A DNA stretch of 64,000 nt from positions 124,001-188,000 of the forward strand of contig NZ_AP031496.1 in the NCBI RefSeq assembly GCF_042850945.1, in the 5' to 3' direction. This DNA is from Halioxenophilus aromaticivorans (GTDB taxonomy: Bacteria > Pseudomonadota > Gammaproteobacteria > Pseudomonadales > Cellvibrionaceae). How positions within the stretch are numbered: position 1 is the stretch's first letter; the number at the start of each line of letters is the position of its first letter. Below the pieces are notes generated by a model, which saw only the letters and a list, made by a program, of their open reading frames with translations, did no database searches and was not told where the DNA came from. Below, one piece after another: positions 44,691-53,832 of this stretch. The position numbers and the translations under genes are program-made.

Positions 44691-45461
44691 TTATATTTCG
44701 ATGTCGTAATCCATAATTACCGGTAGGTGGGACGAGAACGCTTTGTTCTTGTAGATTACGCCGTATTCCACGCGGCTTTTCAGGTTGTTGGAAATCACCT
44801 GTAAATCCATACGCCAACCATCCCCCTCGCCAACCACGCCGCTGGGCCAGCTGGTGTATTCGTCGCAATCGCGGTTTACGCAACGGAAGGCATCGGTATA
44901 ACCAATCTGGCGATACAGTTGGTCCATCCACTGGCGTTCCATGGGCAAGTAACCAGAATTGCCTTCATTGTTGCGGTCGTTTTGCACATCAGCGGGCTTG
45001 TGCGCCATTTGCCAGTTACCGCAAAAGATGTAATCCCGGCGTTTGCGGGTAATCTTGTGCAAGTGCGCCTGGAAATCATCAAAGAACTTAGCCTTTACAT
45101 CGGCGGATTCCAATTCAGAGCTGGCGCTCGGGGCTAATAATGAGCCGATGCTGATATGTTCGAAGTCGGCCTGCAGATAGCGGCCCTCCATATCCACACC
45201 ACTGCTGAAGCCCAAGCCGTAGATTAGGGCTTTAGGTTGATAGCGGCTGTAGATGGCAACACCGTTATAATGCTTCACACCAGAGTCGAAAAAGTAGGCA
45301 AAGTAGCCCTCTGGGTGAAAAATGTCGTGGTCTAATTCATACTCCAGAGCACGTAGGTCCTGTAGGCATACGATATCCGCATCTTGCTCGGACAACCACT
45401 CGTATAGACCTCGCTGGGCGGCCTGATGAATGCCGTCCACGCTCAAACTGATAATTCGCAT
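44691..45461 (-). CDS. crc: Catabolite repression control protein Crc
   Basis: The 256-residue protein has the exonuclease III fold but reads as Crc: MRIISLSVDGIHQAAQRGL, CLQDLRALEYELD, GVAIYSRYQPKALIYGLGF, GRYLQADFEHISI. Active-site residues of ExoIII are altered: the Glu of LQE is Asp in CLQDLRA and the D-x-N pair is replaced in FCGNWQMAH, though the C-terminal His in SSHLPVIMDYD is kept. In Pseudomonas Crc aids Hfq in translational carbon catabolite repression and has no nuclease activity. The position between rph and pyrE agrees with that role. Confidence 0.88.
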   Translation of the reverse strand: MRIISLSVDGIHQAAQRGLYEWLSEQDADIVCLQDLRALEYELDHDIFHPEGYFAYFFDSGVKHYNGVAIYSRYQPKALIYGLGFSSGVDMEGRYLQADFEHISIGSLLAPSASSELESADVKAKFFDDFQAHLHKITRKRRDYIFCGNWQMAHKPADVQNDRNNEGNSGYLPMERQWMDQLYRQIGYTDAFRCVNRDCDEYTSWPSGVVGEGDGWRMDLQVISNNLKSRVEYGVIYKNKAFSSHLPVIMDYDIEI

Positions 45462-45555
45462 ATTCGCCCCTTGATTACGAACGTGTATGATACCGGCGTT
45501 TTAACTATTTTGTTAGACAGTTACAGTTTATTCCTGATTTTGCAGAGTATTTACT

Positions 45556-46203
45556 ATGCTTGAGTACCAAAAAGCGTTCATCAAATTGGCCATTGATCAG
45601 CAAGTGCTCACCTTTGGCCAGTTCACCTTGAAGTCGGGCCGCCAGAGTCCATACTTTTTCAATGCTGGGCGCTTCCAAACCGGCGCTGCTTTGGCAAAGT
45701 TGGGGCGTTGCTATGCCGAGGCCATTGTCCGCTCCGGTGTTGCCATCGATATGATTTTCGGCCCAGCCTATAAAGGTATACCGCTGGCAGCCACCACGGC
45801 TATTGCGTTGAGTGATCATCATCAAAAAGACATGCCCTATTGTTTCAATCGCAAGGAAGCCAAAGATCACGGAGAAGGTGGTATATTGGTGGGCGCGCCG
45901 CTGACCGGCCGAGTGGCCATTATCGATGACGTGATCACCGCAGGCACCGCCGTGCGTGAAGTGATGACAATCGTGAACCAAGCCGGCGCAACGCCCGCAG
46001 CCGTGTTGATTGGCCTAAATCGCCAGGAGCGGGGCCAGGGTGAGCTCAGTGCCATCCAAGAAGTGGAGCGCGAGTTTAATATTCCTGTGATCAGTATCGT
46101 CAACCTCAATGATATTATCGACTATCTGAAAACAGAAACCGAAGGTCAGGAGCAATTGATTGCCCAGGTGCAAGCCTACCGACAGGAATACGGAGTAGAG
46201 TAA
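45556..46203 (+). CDS. pyrE: Orotate phosphoribosyltransferase
   Basis: The 215-residue enzyme joins orotate and PRPP to give OMP in pyrimidine synthesis. It contains LKSGRQSPYFFNAG near the start, IFGPAYKGIPLAATTAIAL, the flexible catalytic loop FNRKEAKDHGEGG, and the PRPP-binding VAIIDDVITAGTA. It is divergent from crc. The DUF4124-like gene follows 2 bases after the stop. Confidence 0.97.
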   Translation: MLEYQKAFIKLAIDQQVLTFGQFTLKSGRQSPYFFNAGRFQTGAALAKLGRCYAEAIVRSGVAIDMIFGPAYKGIPLAATTAIALSDHHQKDMPYCFNRKEAKDHGEGGILVGAPLTGRVAIIDDVITAGTAVREVMTIVNQAGATPAAVLIGLNRQERGQGELSAIQEVEREFNIPVISIVNLNDIIDYLKTETEGQEQLIAQVQAYRQEYGVE

Positions 46204-46205
46204 CC

Positions 46206-46853
46206 TTGCTGAGCAGCTTTTTATCATCTGTCTTTCCGCGTTTTGGCAGCAACTTATTGATCGCTTCGCTGTGCTGGTCCGTGGCCGGAGATCTGCAAGC
46301 TGCTGAACGGCGGGAAATGTACCGCTACACCAACAAAGACGGCGTTAAAGTACTCAATTCCACCATCCCGCCGGAGTATGTGCAGGGCGGCTATGAGGTG
46401 GTCAATATGCACGGCGATGTGATCCGTGTGGTCGACCCAGGCTTGGATGCCGCCGGGGTAGAGGAGCTCAAGCGGCTAACCGAAGAAAAAGAAGCGGAAA
46501 TCAAATGGGACCGCGAGCTGCTCAAACGCTACAGCACTGCAGCGGATGTTGAGTCTGCCAAATCTCGGCGCTTGGCCGAAATCAACACCAGCCTGGCGAT
46601 TTTGCGCGGTAATATCGTCAGTTTGGATTCACAAATCGCCCGCGAGCAAGCCAAAGCCGCGGATCGCGAGCGCCGTGGCCAGGATGTACCTGAGGCCATT
46701 CTCACCAACATCAAAAACTTCAAGCTAGAGCGTGCCGCCGCCGAACGTATGATCGAAAATCGTTTGGCAGACTACGACGAAGTTGCCAGCCGATTCGACC
46801 GAGATATAGACCGCTTTTTAAAAATACAACAACGTTTAGACGAGCGTCGTTAG
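46206..46853 (+). CDS. DUF4124-type periplasmic coiled-coil protein
   Basis: The 215-residue protein uses a TTG start with GGAGTAG upstream. It has a signal-like hydrophobic start (LLIASLCWSVAGDLQA), a short DUF4124-like beta segment (MYRYTNKDGVKVLNSTIPPEYVQGGYEVVN, in parts) and a long helical coiled coil from about 85 to the end. It is coupled to pyrE by a 2-base gap. Function is unknown; a similar gene lies near pyrE in Pseudomonas. Confidence 0.8.
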   Translation: MLSSFLSSVFPRFGSNLLIASLCWSVAGDLQAAERREMYRYTNKDGVKVLNSTIPPEYVQGGYEVVNMHGDVIRVVDPGLDAAGVEELKRLTEEKEAEIKWDRELLKRYSTAADVESAKSRRLAEINTSLAILRGNIVSLDSQIAREQAKAADRERRGQDVPEAILTNIKNFKLERAAAERMIENRLADYDEVASRFDRDIDRFLKIQQRLDERR

Positions 46854-46981
46854 TCCGGTCCCGGAAATCCTTTTGCCTCAAAGATAGGCCTAAAATCCCT
46901 CTCAGATCGGTTACTACCGTGAAACGGCAGGTCTGCCGCTTCAGGGTTGCCGAGTGCCCGTGGTGTTAAATTCCTACGGTG

Positions 46982-47596
46982 TTAAGGCGCGGTGGCCAAC
47001 GCTGGCCGAAAAAACTGGCTGGTGATAAGTTGCCATTGATCCGCCCAGTGGTCGCTAGGGGAGCGTTTAAATCCGCTTCTTACGTACTGGGCAATGCGTC
47101 CCTCAACCACGGCAATCAGCACGTTTGCTCCGGCGGTGACGCCAATTTCGGGGCGAATGCCCTCGCGCACTTCGGCCTCGCGGATAATCTGCTTAATTTG
47201 GGTTTCCAGGCGGTCGTAGAATTGCACCACCCGATTCTGTAAGCGTTCGTTTTCGCCGGTGAGAGCATCGCCGGTTAGGATGCGCGTGATGCCAGGGTTG
47301 CGTTCGGTGAAGGTGAGCAGCAGCACCATAATTTGTTCCAAACGCGGTAACGCCATTTCCTCTTCGCTCAAAATCAGATTAATGCGCGTAAACACCGTTT
47401 CTTCGATAAACTCGATCAGGCCTTCAAACATTTTTGATTTGCTGGGGAAGTGGCGGTAAAGAGCTGCTTCAGAAAAGCCCACTTGTTGGGCAAGTTTGGC
47501 GGTGGTAATTCGGTCGCCTGCAGACACTTCCAGCATGTGAGCAAGCGCTTGCAGTATCTCCTGTTTGCGAGAGATTTTTTGTTCTGATTTGGTCAT
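46982..47596 (-). CDS. slmA: Nucleoid occlusion factor SlmA
   Basis: The 204-residue TetR-type protein has the SlmA helix-turn-helix ITTAKLAQQVGFSEAALYRHFPSKSKMFEGLIEFIE. It binds specific DNA sites and blocks FtsZ assembly over the nucleoid. The ligand-domain segment RNPGITRILTGDALTGENERLQ is typical. Position near pyrE and coaBC agrees with the enteric locus. It ends 128 bases from the DUF4124-type gene, convergent with it. Confidence 0.93.
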   Translation of the reverse strand: MTKSEQKISRKQEILQALAHMLEVSAGDRITTAKLAQQVGFSEAALYRHFPSKSKMFEGLIEFIEETVFTRINLILSEEEMALPRLEQIMVLLLTFTERNPGITRILTGDALTGENERLQNRVVQFYDRLETQIKQIIREAEVREGIRPEIGVTAGANVLIAVVEGRIAQYVRSGFKRSPSDHWADQWQLITSQFFRPALATAP

Positions 47597-47887
47597 AGCG
47601 GGGGACTTATAAGTCTAGTGGCCGTCAGCCATCTTTTGTTAAGGCCGATTCGATGGCCCACTCCATTGATAGCCTACCGAGCCGATCAATCTTAACGCAG
47701 CCAGTGGAACACCGGCTGCCTTAAATAATACTAGACATCAGTCACAGTTCTAGTACTTGGTGGTAAATAAGGTAGTGTTTTTTAGCAAAAATCGTGCTGG
47801 TGAGTATTGACTTACCTGCCCACACACAAAAACGGTTTTGCCAATTGTGTTAAAAAATGACCAAATTAAAAAAGCTTAACCCAATGA

Positions 47888-48793
47888 TCAGTGCTGGCTA
47901 CGGTTTGTGATGAGTGTGCCCACCCCGGCATCGGTGAAAATTTCCAGCAATACAGCATGGTCGACACGTCCATCAATGATGTGCGCCGAGTTCACGCCGC
48001 TTTTAACGGCATCCAACGCGCATTGAATTTTGGGCAGCATGCCGCCGTAAATGGTGCCATCGGCAATGAGGTTATCCACCTGCTCTGTGCTTAAACCGGT
48101 AAGTACTTCACCATTTTTACTTTGCAAACCGGCGACGTTGGTTAATAGCATGAGCTTCTCCGCTTGTACGACCTCGGCGATTTTTCCGGCCACTAGGTCG
48201 GCGTTGATGTTGTAAGAAGAGCCGTCCTCGCCCACGCCAATGGGCGCAATCACCGGGATAAAATGGCTGTTAATCAGCATGTCGATAACGCTGGTATTGA
48301 TAGAGCGCACCTCGCCCACATGGCCGATATCGACGATCTCCGTCGCGCTGACTTCAGGGGTTTTGCGCTTCACGGACAGCTTTTTGGCACGAATCAACTG
48401 GCCATCTTTACCGGTGACACCGATGGCTTGGCCGCCGTTATTGTTAATTAAACTCACAATCTGCTTATTCACCGTGGCGCCTAGCACCATTTCAACCACG
48501 TCCATGGTGGCGCTGTCGGTGACGCGCATGCCGTCTACGAATTCGGATTGGATATTGAGCTTCTCCAGCAACTGGCCAATTTGAGGGCCGCCACCGTGCA
48601 CGACTATGGGGTTCATGCCCACGGCTTTCATCAACACCACATCCCGCGCAAAGCTATTTTGCAAGGCCACATCCACCATAGCGTTGCCGCCAAATTTAAC
48701 GACGATGGTTTTACCCGTGAAGCGCTGAATGTAAGGCAGGGCTTCGGTGAGTACCTCGGCGATGTTCATAGCGGCGGTACGGTCCAATGACAT
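47888..48793 (-). CDS. argB: Acetylglutamate kinase
   Basis: The 301-residue enzyme catalyses the second step of arginine synthesis. It contains the ATP-phosphate loop IVVKFGGNAM, the substrate-binding PIVVHGGGPQIG and SEFVDGMRVTD, and the nucleotide segment NINADLVAGKIAEVVQAEKLMLLTNVAG. The N-terminal helix (about 25 residues) is of the type that permits hexamer formation and arginine inhibition in Pseudomonas. It lies between slmA and algC on the same strand; the 47597-47887 gap upstream of slmA shows no gene. Confidence 0.97.
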   Translation of the reverse strand: MSLDRTAAMNIAEVLTEALPYIQRFTGKTIVVKFGGNAMVDVALQNSFARDVVLMKAVGMNPIVVHGGGPQIGQLLEKLNIQSEFVDGMRVTDSATMDVVEMVLGATVNKQIVSLINNNGGQAIGVTGKDGQLIRAKKLSVKRKTPEVSATEIVDIGHVGEVRSINTSVIDMLINSHFIPVIAPIGVGEDGSSYNINADLVAGKIAEVVQAEKLMLLTNVAGLQSKNGEVLTGLSTEQVDNLIADGTIYGGMLPKIQCALDAVKSGVNSAHIIDGRVDHAVLLEIFTDAGVGTLITNRSQH

Positions 48794-48896
48794 GATGATG
48801 TAACCTCTAGCAGTTGATTGGGTAAATATGGTGGCAAACCCGGGCCCTCGTTGGCCCTGGGGTTAGACTAATGGTGCTTGTGCGCCAATAATTTAG

Positions 48897-49034
48897 GGAG
48901 TGTCTGATTAATTACCTGCGTTGCCATCGCTGCGTTAAAAATAACCTCAAAATGATCATTTTGATCCCATAAACTTCGCTTTCTCGGTCATTTCGCCTGC
49001 GCCGGCTGCCTCGCCAATATTAATCAGAGACTCC
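48897..49034. repeat. Palindromic element 3 (candidate MITE)
   Basis: Terminal inverted repeats of about 17 bp (GGAGTGTCTGATTAATT on the left; complement of the right end GGAGTCTCTGATTAATA) bound 138 bp. TTAG flanks both ends, suggesting a short target duplication. The centre contains AAAATGATCATTTT. The right end touches the stop codon of algC. No gene lies inside. Confidence 0.7.
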
Positions 49035-51440
49035 TTAGAAATCGAGATTCAAGTTGGCGTCGACTTTTTCGAGCTCGCGTTTAAATAGCATTTTTAGTTG
49101 CTCAATGACGTCTTCGGTCTCGCCTTCAAAGCGCAGAGTTAATTCCGGACCGGTGTTGGAGGCCCGGGCTAAACCCCAGCCCTTGGCGAAGTCTACTCTT
49201 AGGCCGTCGATTGTAGAAGCTGTGCCGGATTGAAAGTCGCCAAACTCGATTAATTTCTCAATGATGGCAAACTTTTTCTCGTCCGGCACTGGGATGCGAA
49301 TTTCCGGCGACGACGGCAATATCGGGAAGGCCTCAAAAATGTCGTCTAGGCTCTGCTCGCGCAGGGACATAATTTCCAACAGCCGGGCCGCGGCGAACAT
49401 GCCATCGTCGAACCCGTGCCAGCGATCTTTGATAAAAATATGGCCGGAATATTCACCGCCCAGTAAGGCGCCGGTTTCCTGAATTTTATTTTTCATATTG
49501 GCGTGGCCAGTTTTCCACATCACAGGGCGGCCACCATAGCTACTGATTAACGTGCCCAACTGGCGGGTGCATTTAACATCGTATACCACATCTGTGCCTG
49601 GATTGCGGGCGACAATATCCCGCGCAAATAACATCAGTAGGCGATCTGGGGTAATGATCTCACCGGATTGCGTCACCACAAAAATACGATCACCGTCGCC
49701 GTCAAAGGCTACACCTAGGTCGGCCTGCTCGGCCTCAACCTTGGCAATCAAATCTTGCAGGTTTGCGGCTTTGCTTGGATCCGGGTCGTGGTTGGGGAAG
49801 CTGCCGTCCACCTCGCAGTACAGTGGAATCACGTCGCAGCCCATCTCCGAAAATAACAGCGGAGCAATTTCGCTGGTGGCACCGTTGCCGGCGTCAATGA
49901 CCAATTTTACTTCGCCCATTAAAGCGATGTCGGACAAAATTTCGTCGATGTAGTTGTCGGTTACCGGAGCGGAGCGGCTATTGCCTTGGCCCTTGGCAAA
50001 TTTGCCGCTTTCCATGACCGAATGCAGTTGCTGAATTTCTTCTTCGGATAAACTTTGCCCGGCAAGGGTTATTTTAAAGCCGTTATAGTCGGCGCTGTTA
50101 TGGCTGGCGGTGACGATAACGCCGTTGTCGCACTCCTGGGAGGTGGCGACGGCGTAATACAGCAAAGGCGATGGCACCAAACCCAGTTCCAGCACATTAA
50201 CACCAGTGCTGTTGAGCCCGGCGATCAGTGCCTGGCATAAATCTGGGCTAGAGCTGCGGCCGTCTCGGCCTACGAAAATGGTATTGCTGTTGTCGCTTTT
50301 TAACCGCGTGCCTATGGCTTTGCCCAGGTGCTCGGCAAAGCTGGCGTTGATTTGCTGCGGCGCAAGGCCGCGGACATCGTAGGCGCGAAATACTTGTCTG
50401 GGAAATTGGCTGTTGGCCGTGGCCGGCCGTGTGGCCGCGGCTTCGCTTTTGGGTGCGCTACGGCCAGCGGACTCGCCGGCCAGTAAATTTTGGTCTTCCG
50501 CGGCCACTTGCACGGCCATGATGGAGTTTTGGTTACGCGCGTTAGCGTTGGCGGTTTTAGAAGCTTGAATGCGTGCATGTTTGCTGGCGATCAGCAGCGC
50601 GGCGGCCAGGGCCACGAGCAACACAATGGGCCAGCTGATGTACAGCGCCCAGGGGGTGTGTTTTACCGAAGCTGCCAATTTGGGGCCAGGTTGAAAATGC
50701 AGGGACCACAAATGATTTATCTTCACCACCACCTCCTGGCCGCTGCCTTGACCGGAATTGAGCACCGTTTGTGGTTTGGTTTTGGCAAAGGTTTGGATCA
50801 GCCGAACTTTTCCGTCGAAGTTACCGTTGCGCGCAAAGGCTTGGCTGAAATAGCCCACCGGCACCCGGGCAAGGGTAACGCCGATAGGCTTATCCGATTG
50901 GGCATCGGGGGCTTGAATTGGGCTAACAAACGTCGCCACTTTTTGGCCATTATCGCCGCCAATCTCTGGCACCGTGTTTTCGCTACGCTTGGCTTGGTTA
51001 ATCAGATCCAGCTCGGCAAAGCGAAGCGCCATTTCCGGGTACTGGGCTTCCGGAGCGATGTCCATGCGCAGGATGGCGCCTTCGCTGTTTTTCGGCAGCG
51101 ACCTGGTGAGGTTGCTCTGCCAGCTTTGCAGGTCGCTGTCTTGTTTGGCTAGTGCATCGAGCAGTATGCCCCGCTCACTGAATTGAACTAACAGGCCACT
51201 GATGCGCCGTACATGGAACTGCAACAGCTCCTCGGCTTTCTTTGCCTGCTGCTGGCTAACGGCTAACAGTTGCTGTTGATGTTTAGCAACCACTAGGTTT
51301 TGCTGGCTCCAGTACACCCAGGCGCCAGTGATTACCACCGCTAAAACAATCAGCAGTTCTCGGGCCGACACTGTAATGGGCTTTTTTGTGTTTTCCGGTG
51401 CATCACTGCTGGCGGACGATTTCTTTTTCAAAGACAGCAC
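49035..51440 (-). CDS. algC: Phosphomannomutase/phosphoglucomutase AlgC with membrane N-terminus
   Basis: The 801-residue protein has two parts. Residues of about 1-300 hold two transmembrane segments (about 27-45 and 265-285) around a periplasmic, partly coiled region. Residues of about 340-801 are a complete alpha-D-phosphohexomutase with active Ser in VTASHNSADYNGFK, metal loop VAFDGDGDRIF, GEYSGH sugar loop and the C-terminal phosphate loop ASNTGPELTLRFEG. It interconverts mannose and glucose phosphates for exopolysaccharide and LPS. It follows coaBC with a gap of 15 bases. The dut gene found between them in relatives is absent. Confidence 0.93.
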   Translation of the reverse strand: MLSLKKKSSASSDAPENTKKPITVSARELLIVLAVVITGAWVYWSQQNLVVAKHQQQLLAVSQQQAKKAEELLQFHVRRISGLLVQFSERGILLDALAKQDSDLQSWQSNLTRSLPKNSEGAILRMDIAPEAQYPEMALRFAELDLINQAKRSENTVPEIGGDNGQKVATFVSPIQAPDAQSDKPIGVTLARVPVGYFSQAFARNGNFDGKVRLIQTFAKTKPQTVLNSGQGSGQEVVVKINHLWSLHFQPGPKLAASVKHTPWALYISWPIVLLVALAAALLIASKHARIQASKTANANARNQNSIMAVQVAAEDQNLLAGESAGRSAPKSEAAATRPATANSQFPRQVFRAYDVRGLAPQQINASFAEHLGKAIGTRLKSDNSNTIFVGRDGRSSSPDLCQALIAGLNSTGVNVLELGLVPSPLLYYAVATSQECDNGVIVTASHNSADYNGFKITLAGQSLSEEEIQQLHSVMESGKFAKGQGNSRSAPVTDNYIDEILSDIALMGEVKLVIDAGNGATSEIAPLLFSEMGCDVIPLYCEVDGSFPNHDPDPSKAANLQDLIAKVEAEQADLGVAFDGDGDRIFVVTQSGEIITPDRLLMLFARDIVARNPGTDVVYDVKCTRQLGTLISSYGGRPVMWKTGHANMKNKIQETGALLGGEYSGHIFIKDRWHGFDDGMFAAARLLEIMSLREQSLDDIFEAFPILPSSPEIRIPVPDEKKFAIIEKLIEFGDFQSGTASTIDGLRVDFAKGWGLARASNTGPELTLRFEGETEDVIEQLKMLFKRELEKVDANLNLDF

Positions 51441-51455
51441 TTGGTATCCTTACGA

Positions 51456-52664
51456 TCAGCAACGCAGCAGGGTGCACTGTTGCGCAATCAGGTCGATCAG
51501 TTGTTTTGCCAGCGCAGCTTTATCCAGCTGGGGCAGCGCTTGCTGGCCGGTGGGCCAGATTACGGTCACTTCATTGGTGTCCGAATTAAAGCCAATGTCG
51601 GTGCGAGACACATCGTTGGCGATGATCATATCCAACCCTTTGCGCTGTAATTTGTCCTGTGCGTATTCAATCACTTGGTTGGTTTCAGCGGCAAAGCCCA
51701 CTGTGAAGGGTTTGTTGGTGCGGCCGGCCACCTCGCTGATGATATCGGGGTTTTTGACCATGGTAACCGCTAGGTTATCGGCGCCGGTTTTCTTTATTTT
51801 AGTGCTCGCTACTTGATCCGGTCGGTAATCGGCCACGGCCGCTGCGCCGATAAAAATATCGCAGCGTTCTATGTGCTCAAATACCGCAGTGTGCATATTC
51901 AAGGCGCTGTCCACATCGATTCGGCGAACGCCCGGTGGCACCGGCAATGCCGTGGGGCCAGAAACCAGAATAACGTCGGCACCGGCCAGCGCCGCTGCCT
52001 GCGCAAGGGCGTAGCCCATTTTGCCGGAGCTGTGATTGGAGATGTAGCGCACCGGGTCGATGGCTTCACGAGTAGGGCCTGCGGTCAGTAAAACGGTTTT
52101 GCCGGCAAGCGCCGTGTTAGGGGTCAGCGCGTCACTCACAGCGGCAATAATCTCCGGCACCTCGCTCATGCGGCCCAGGCCCACATCGCCGCAGGCTTGG
52201 CTGCCGGCGGCAGGGCCAATTTGCATGATGCCCAAGGCCGCCAGTTGCGACATATTGCGTTGGGTGGCGGGGTTGGCCCACATGGCTTGGTTCATGGCTG
52301 GGGCTACCAGCAGGGGGCAACGCCGAGCCAGGCATAGGGTGGTTAGCAAATCGTCTGCTTGGCCATGGCAGACTCTGGCCAGCAGGTTAGCGCTGGCCGG
52401 GGCGATTACTAGGGCATCGGCCCAGCGAGCCAACTCTATGTGGCCCATGCCGGCTTCGGCTTCTGGGTCTAGCAGCTCGGTGTGCACCGGGTTACCAGAC
52501 AGCGCCTGGAAGGTGAGCGGGGTAACGAAGTTTTGCGCCCCCTGGGTCATCACCACGCGCACCTCAGCCCCCTTATCTATCAGGCGGCGTACCAGTTCAG
52601 CGGATTTGTAGGCCGCAATTCCGCCGGAAACACCGAGCAGTATACGTTTGTTGGCTAGGGCCAT
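51456..52664 (-). CDS. coaBC: Phosphopantothenoylcysteine decarboxylase/synthase CoaBC
   Basis: From the ATG at 52664 (MALANKRILLGVSGGIAAYKSAEL) the enzyme has 402 residues. The N-terminal flavin-dependent CoaC half contains APAMNQAMW and LQIGP-type PAAGSQACGDVG; the C-terminal CoaB half contains VLLTAGPTREAIDPVRYISNHSSGKMG and ITKLKK-like VASTKIKKTG. It makes 4'-phosphopantetheine in coenzyme A synthesis; coaD, a later step, is also in this window. It is divergent from radC. Confidence 0.96.
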   Translation of the reverse strand: MALANKRILLGVSGGIAAYKSAELVRRLIDKGAEVRVVMTQGAQNFVTPLTFQALSGNPVHTELLDPEAEAGMGHIELARWADALVIAPASANLLARVCHGQADDLLTTLCLARRCPLLVAPAMNQAMWANPATQRNMSQLAALGIMQIGPAAGSQACGDVGLGRMSEVPEIIAAVSDALTPNTALAGKTVLLTAGPTREAIDPVRYISNHSSGKMGYALAQAAALAGADVILVSGPTALPVPPGVRRIDVDSALNMHTAVFEHIERCDIFIGAAAVADYRPDQVASTKIKKTGADNLAVTMVKNPDIISEVAGRTNKPFTVGFAAETNQVIEYAQDKLQRKGLDMIIANDVSRTDIGFNSDTNEVTVIWPTGQQALPQLDKAALAKQLIDLIAQQCTLLRC

Positions 52665-52850
52665 GGTTTTGCCTTCTATGGTTAGGCCTGGTGGCACGGT
52701 GTGAATTTGCCCCAGGTCACAAATTTCTGATTTGTTGGGAATTTTCCCACAGAGGTCGGCGCGATATCCAGCCAAACTCATGCACAATGTGGAGTGAATG
52801 GCGGGTGTTACTCCAATATTCGCCCGACAATGATGCTCAAGGAGGAGATT

Positions 52851-53525
52851 ATGGCCATTGCGGATTGGCCAGTGGCTGAACGGCCGCGGGAAAAACTGTT
52901 ACAAAAGGGGGCCAATGCGTTGTCCGACGCTGAATTGCTGGCCATCTTTCTACGCACCGGTTGTGCCGGCAAAAGCGCGGTGGATTTGGCCCGTGAGCTT
53001 ATGCAGGAGTTCGGCAGCCTACGGGGCCTGTTGTGCGCCAGCCAGGCCGATTTTTGCCAGGCCCAGGGCTTAGGCCCGGCTAAGTACGCCCAGCTGCAAG
53101 CGGTTATGGAGATGGCCAAGCGAAACTTGGCCGAGGTACTTGAGCGCGGCGATGCCCTCACCGATCCTAATCAGGTGCGCAATTACCTTAAAGCTCAGTT
53201 GCGACATCAGCCCAGCGAAGTGTTTTGCGTGCTGTATCTGGATAGCCAACACCAATTGATTCGGTTTGAGCCCCTGTTCTATGGCACCATCGATGCCGCT
53301 GCGGTGTATTGCCGAGAGGTGGTGCGCAAATGTTTAGAGCACAATGCCGCCGCGGTTATTTTTGCTCACAACCACCCTTCCGGGGTGGCGGAACCCAGCC
53401 TCAGTGATCGGCAACTCACCGATCGACTGATTCAAGCCCTGGGGCTGGTGGATATTCGCGTACTGGATCACATGGTGGTGGGCGATAAGCGTGTGGTGTC
53501 GTTTGCCGAGCGCGGCTGGCTTTAA
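52851..53525 (+). CDS. radC: RadC family JAMM/MPN domain protein
   Basis: From the ATG at 52851, preceded by a strong AAGGAGG, the protein has 224 residues. An N-terminal helix-hairpin-helix-like part (LLQKGANALSDAELLAIFLRTG) precedes the JAMM metalloprotease-like domain with VIFAHNHPSGVAEPSLSD. Its role in DNA repair is disputed. The position between coaBC and rpmB is that of E. coli. Confidence 0.95.
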   Translation: MAIADWPVAERPREKLLQKGANALSDAELLAIFLRTGCAGKSAVDLARELMQEFGSLRGLLCASQADFCQAQGLGPAKYAQLQAVMEMAKRNLAEVLERGDALTDPNQVRNYLKAQLRHQPSEVFCVLYLDSQHQLIRFEPLFYGTIDAAAVYCREVVRKCLEHNAAAVIFAHNHPSGVAEPSLSDRQLTDRLIQALGLVDIRVLDHMVVGDKRVVSFAERGWL

Positions 53526-53637
53526 TCGGCTCTAAATGGTGACTTTGAACAGTGTGCCGCAGGGTGGCCTTTGTACCGTTGGCGGCAGGCCCGTTGAGCC
53601 GATATGGCGGTAATATCGCCAATTTGGGTTGTTTTTA

Positions 53638-53666
53638 TTGCACTTGCAAAAGGCTTCTGGTATAAA
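53638..53666 (+). promoter_or_regulatory. Sigma-70 promoter of rpmB-rpmG
   Basis: TTGCAC (53638-53643), a 17-base spacer and TATAAA (53661-53666) form a strong promoter. It lies about 165 bases before the rpmB start, leaving a leader of roughly 160 bases in the 53526-53832 gap. Confidence 0.75.
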
Positions 53667-53832
53667 ACGCGGCTCTTTGCACAGGGGTCCTTTTAATACA
53701 GGCAAATTTGCTTGTGGCAACGGCCCACAGTGCTTGATTGAACCAGTATTAATCGAAACCGTATTTGTCAAAGCCGGCCTGTGTATTAGACGGGCACTAG
53801 AATTGGCGCCATTTAGTTAACGAGGCTAGAAA

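Noticed and set aside
47800..47811. A SlmA-type site upstream of slmA (GTGAGTATTGAC)
   Set aside because: It matches the palindromic SlmA consensus GTGAGTACTCAC in 10 of 12 positions, but a single imperfect site is weak evidence of autoregulation.
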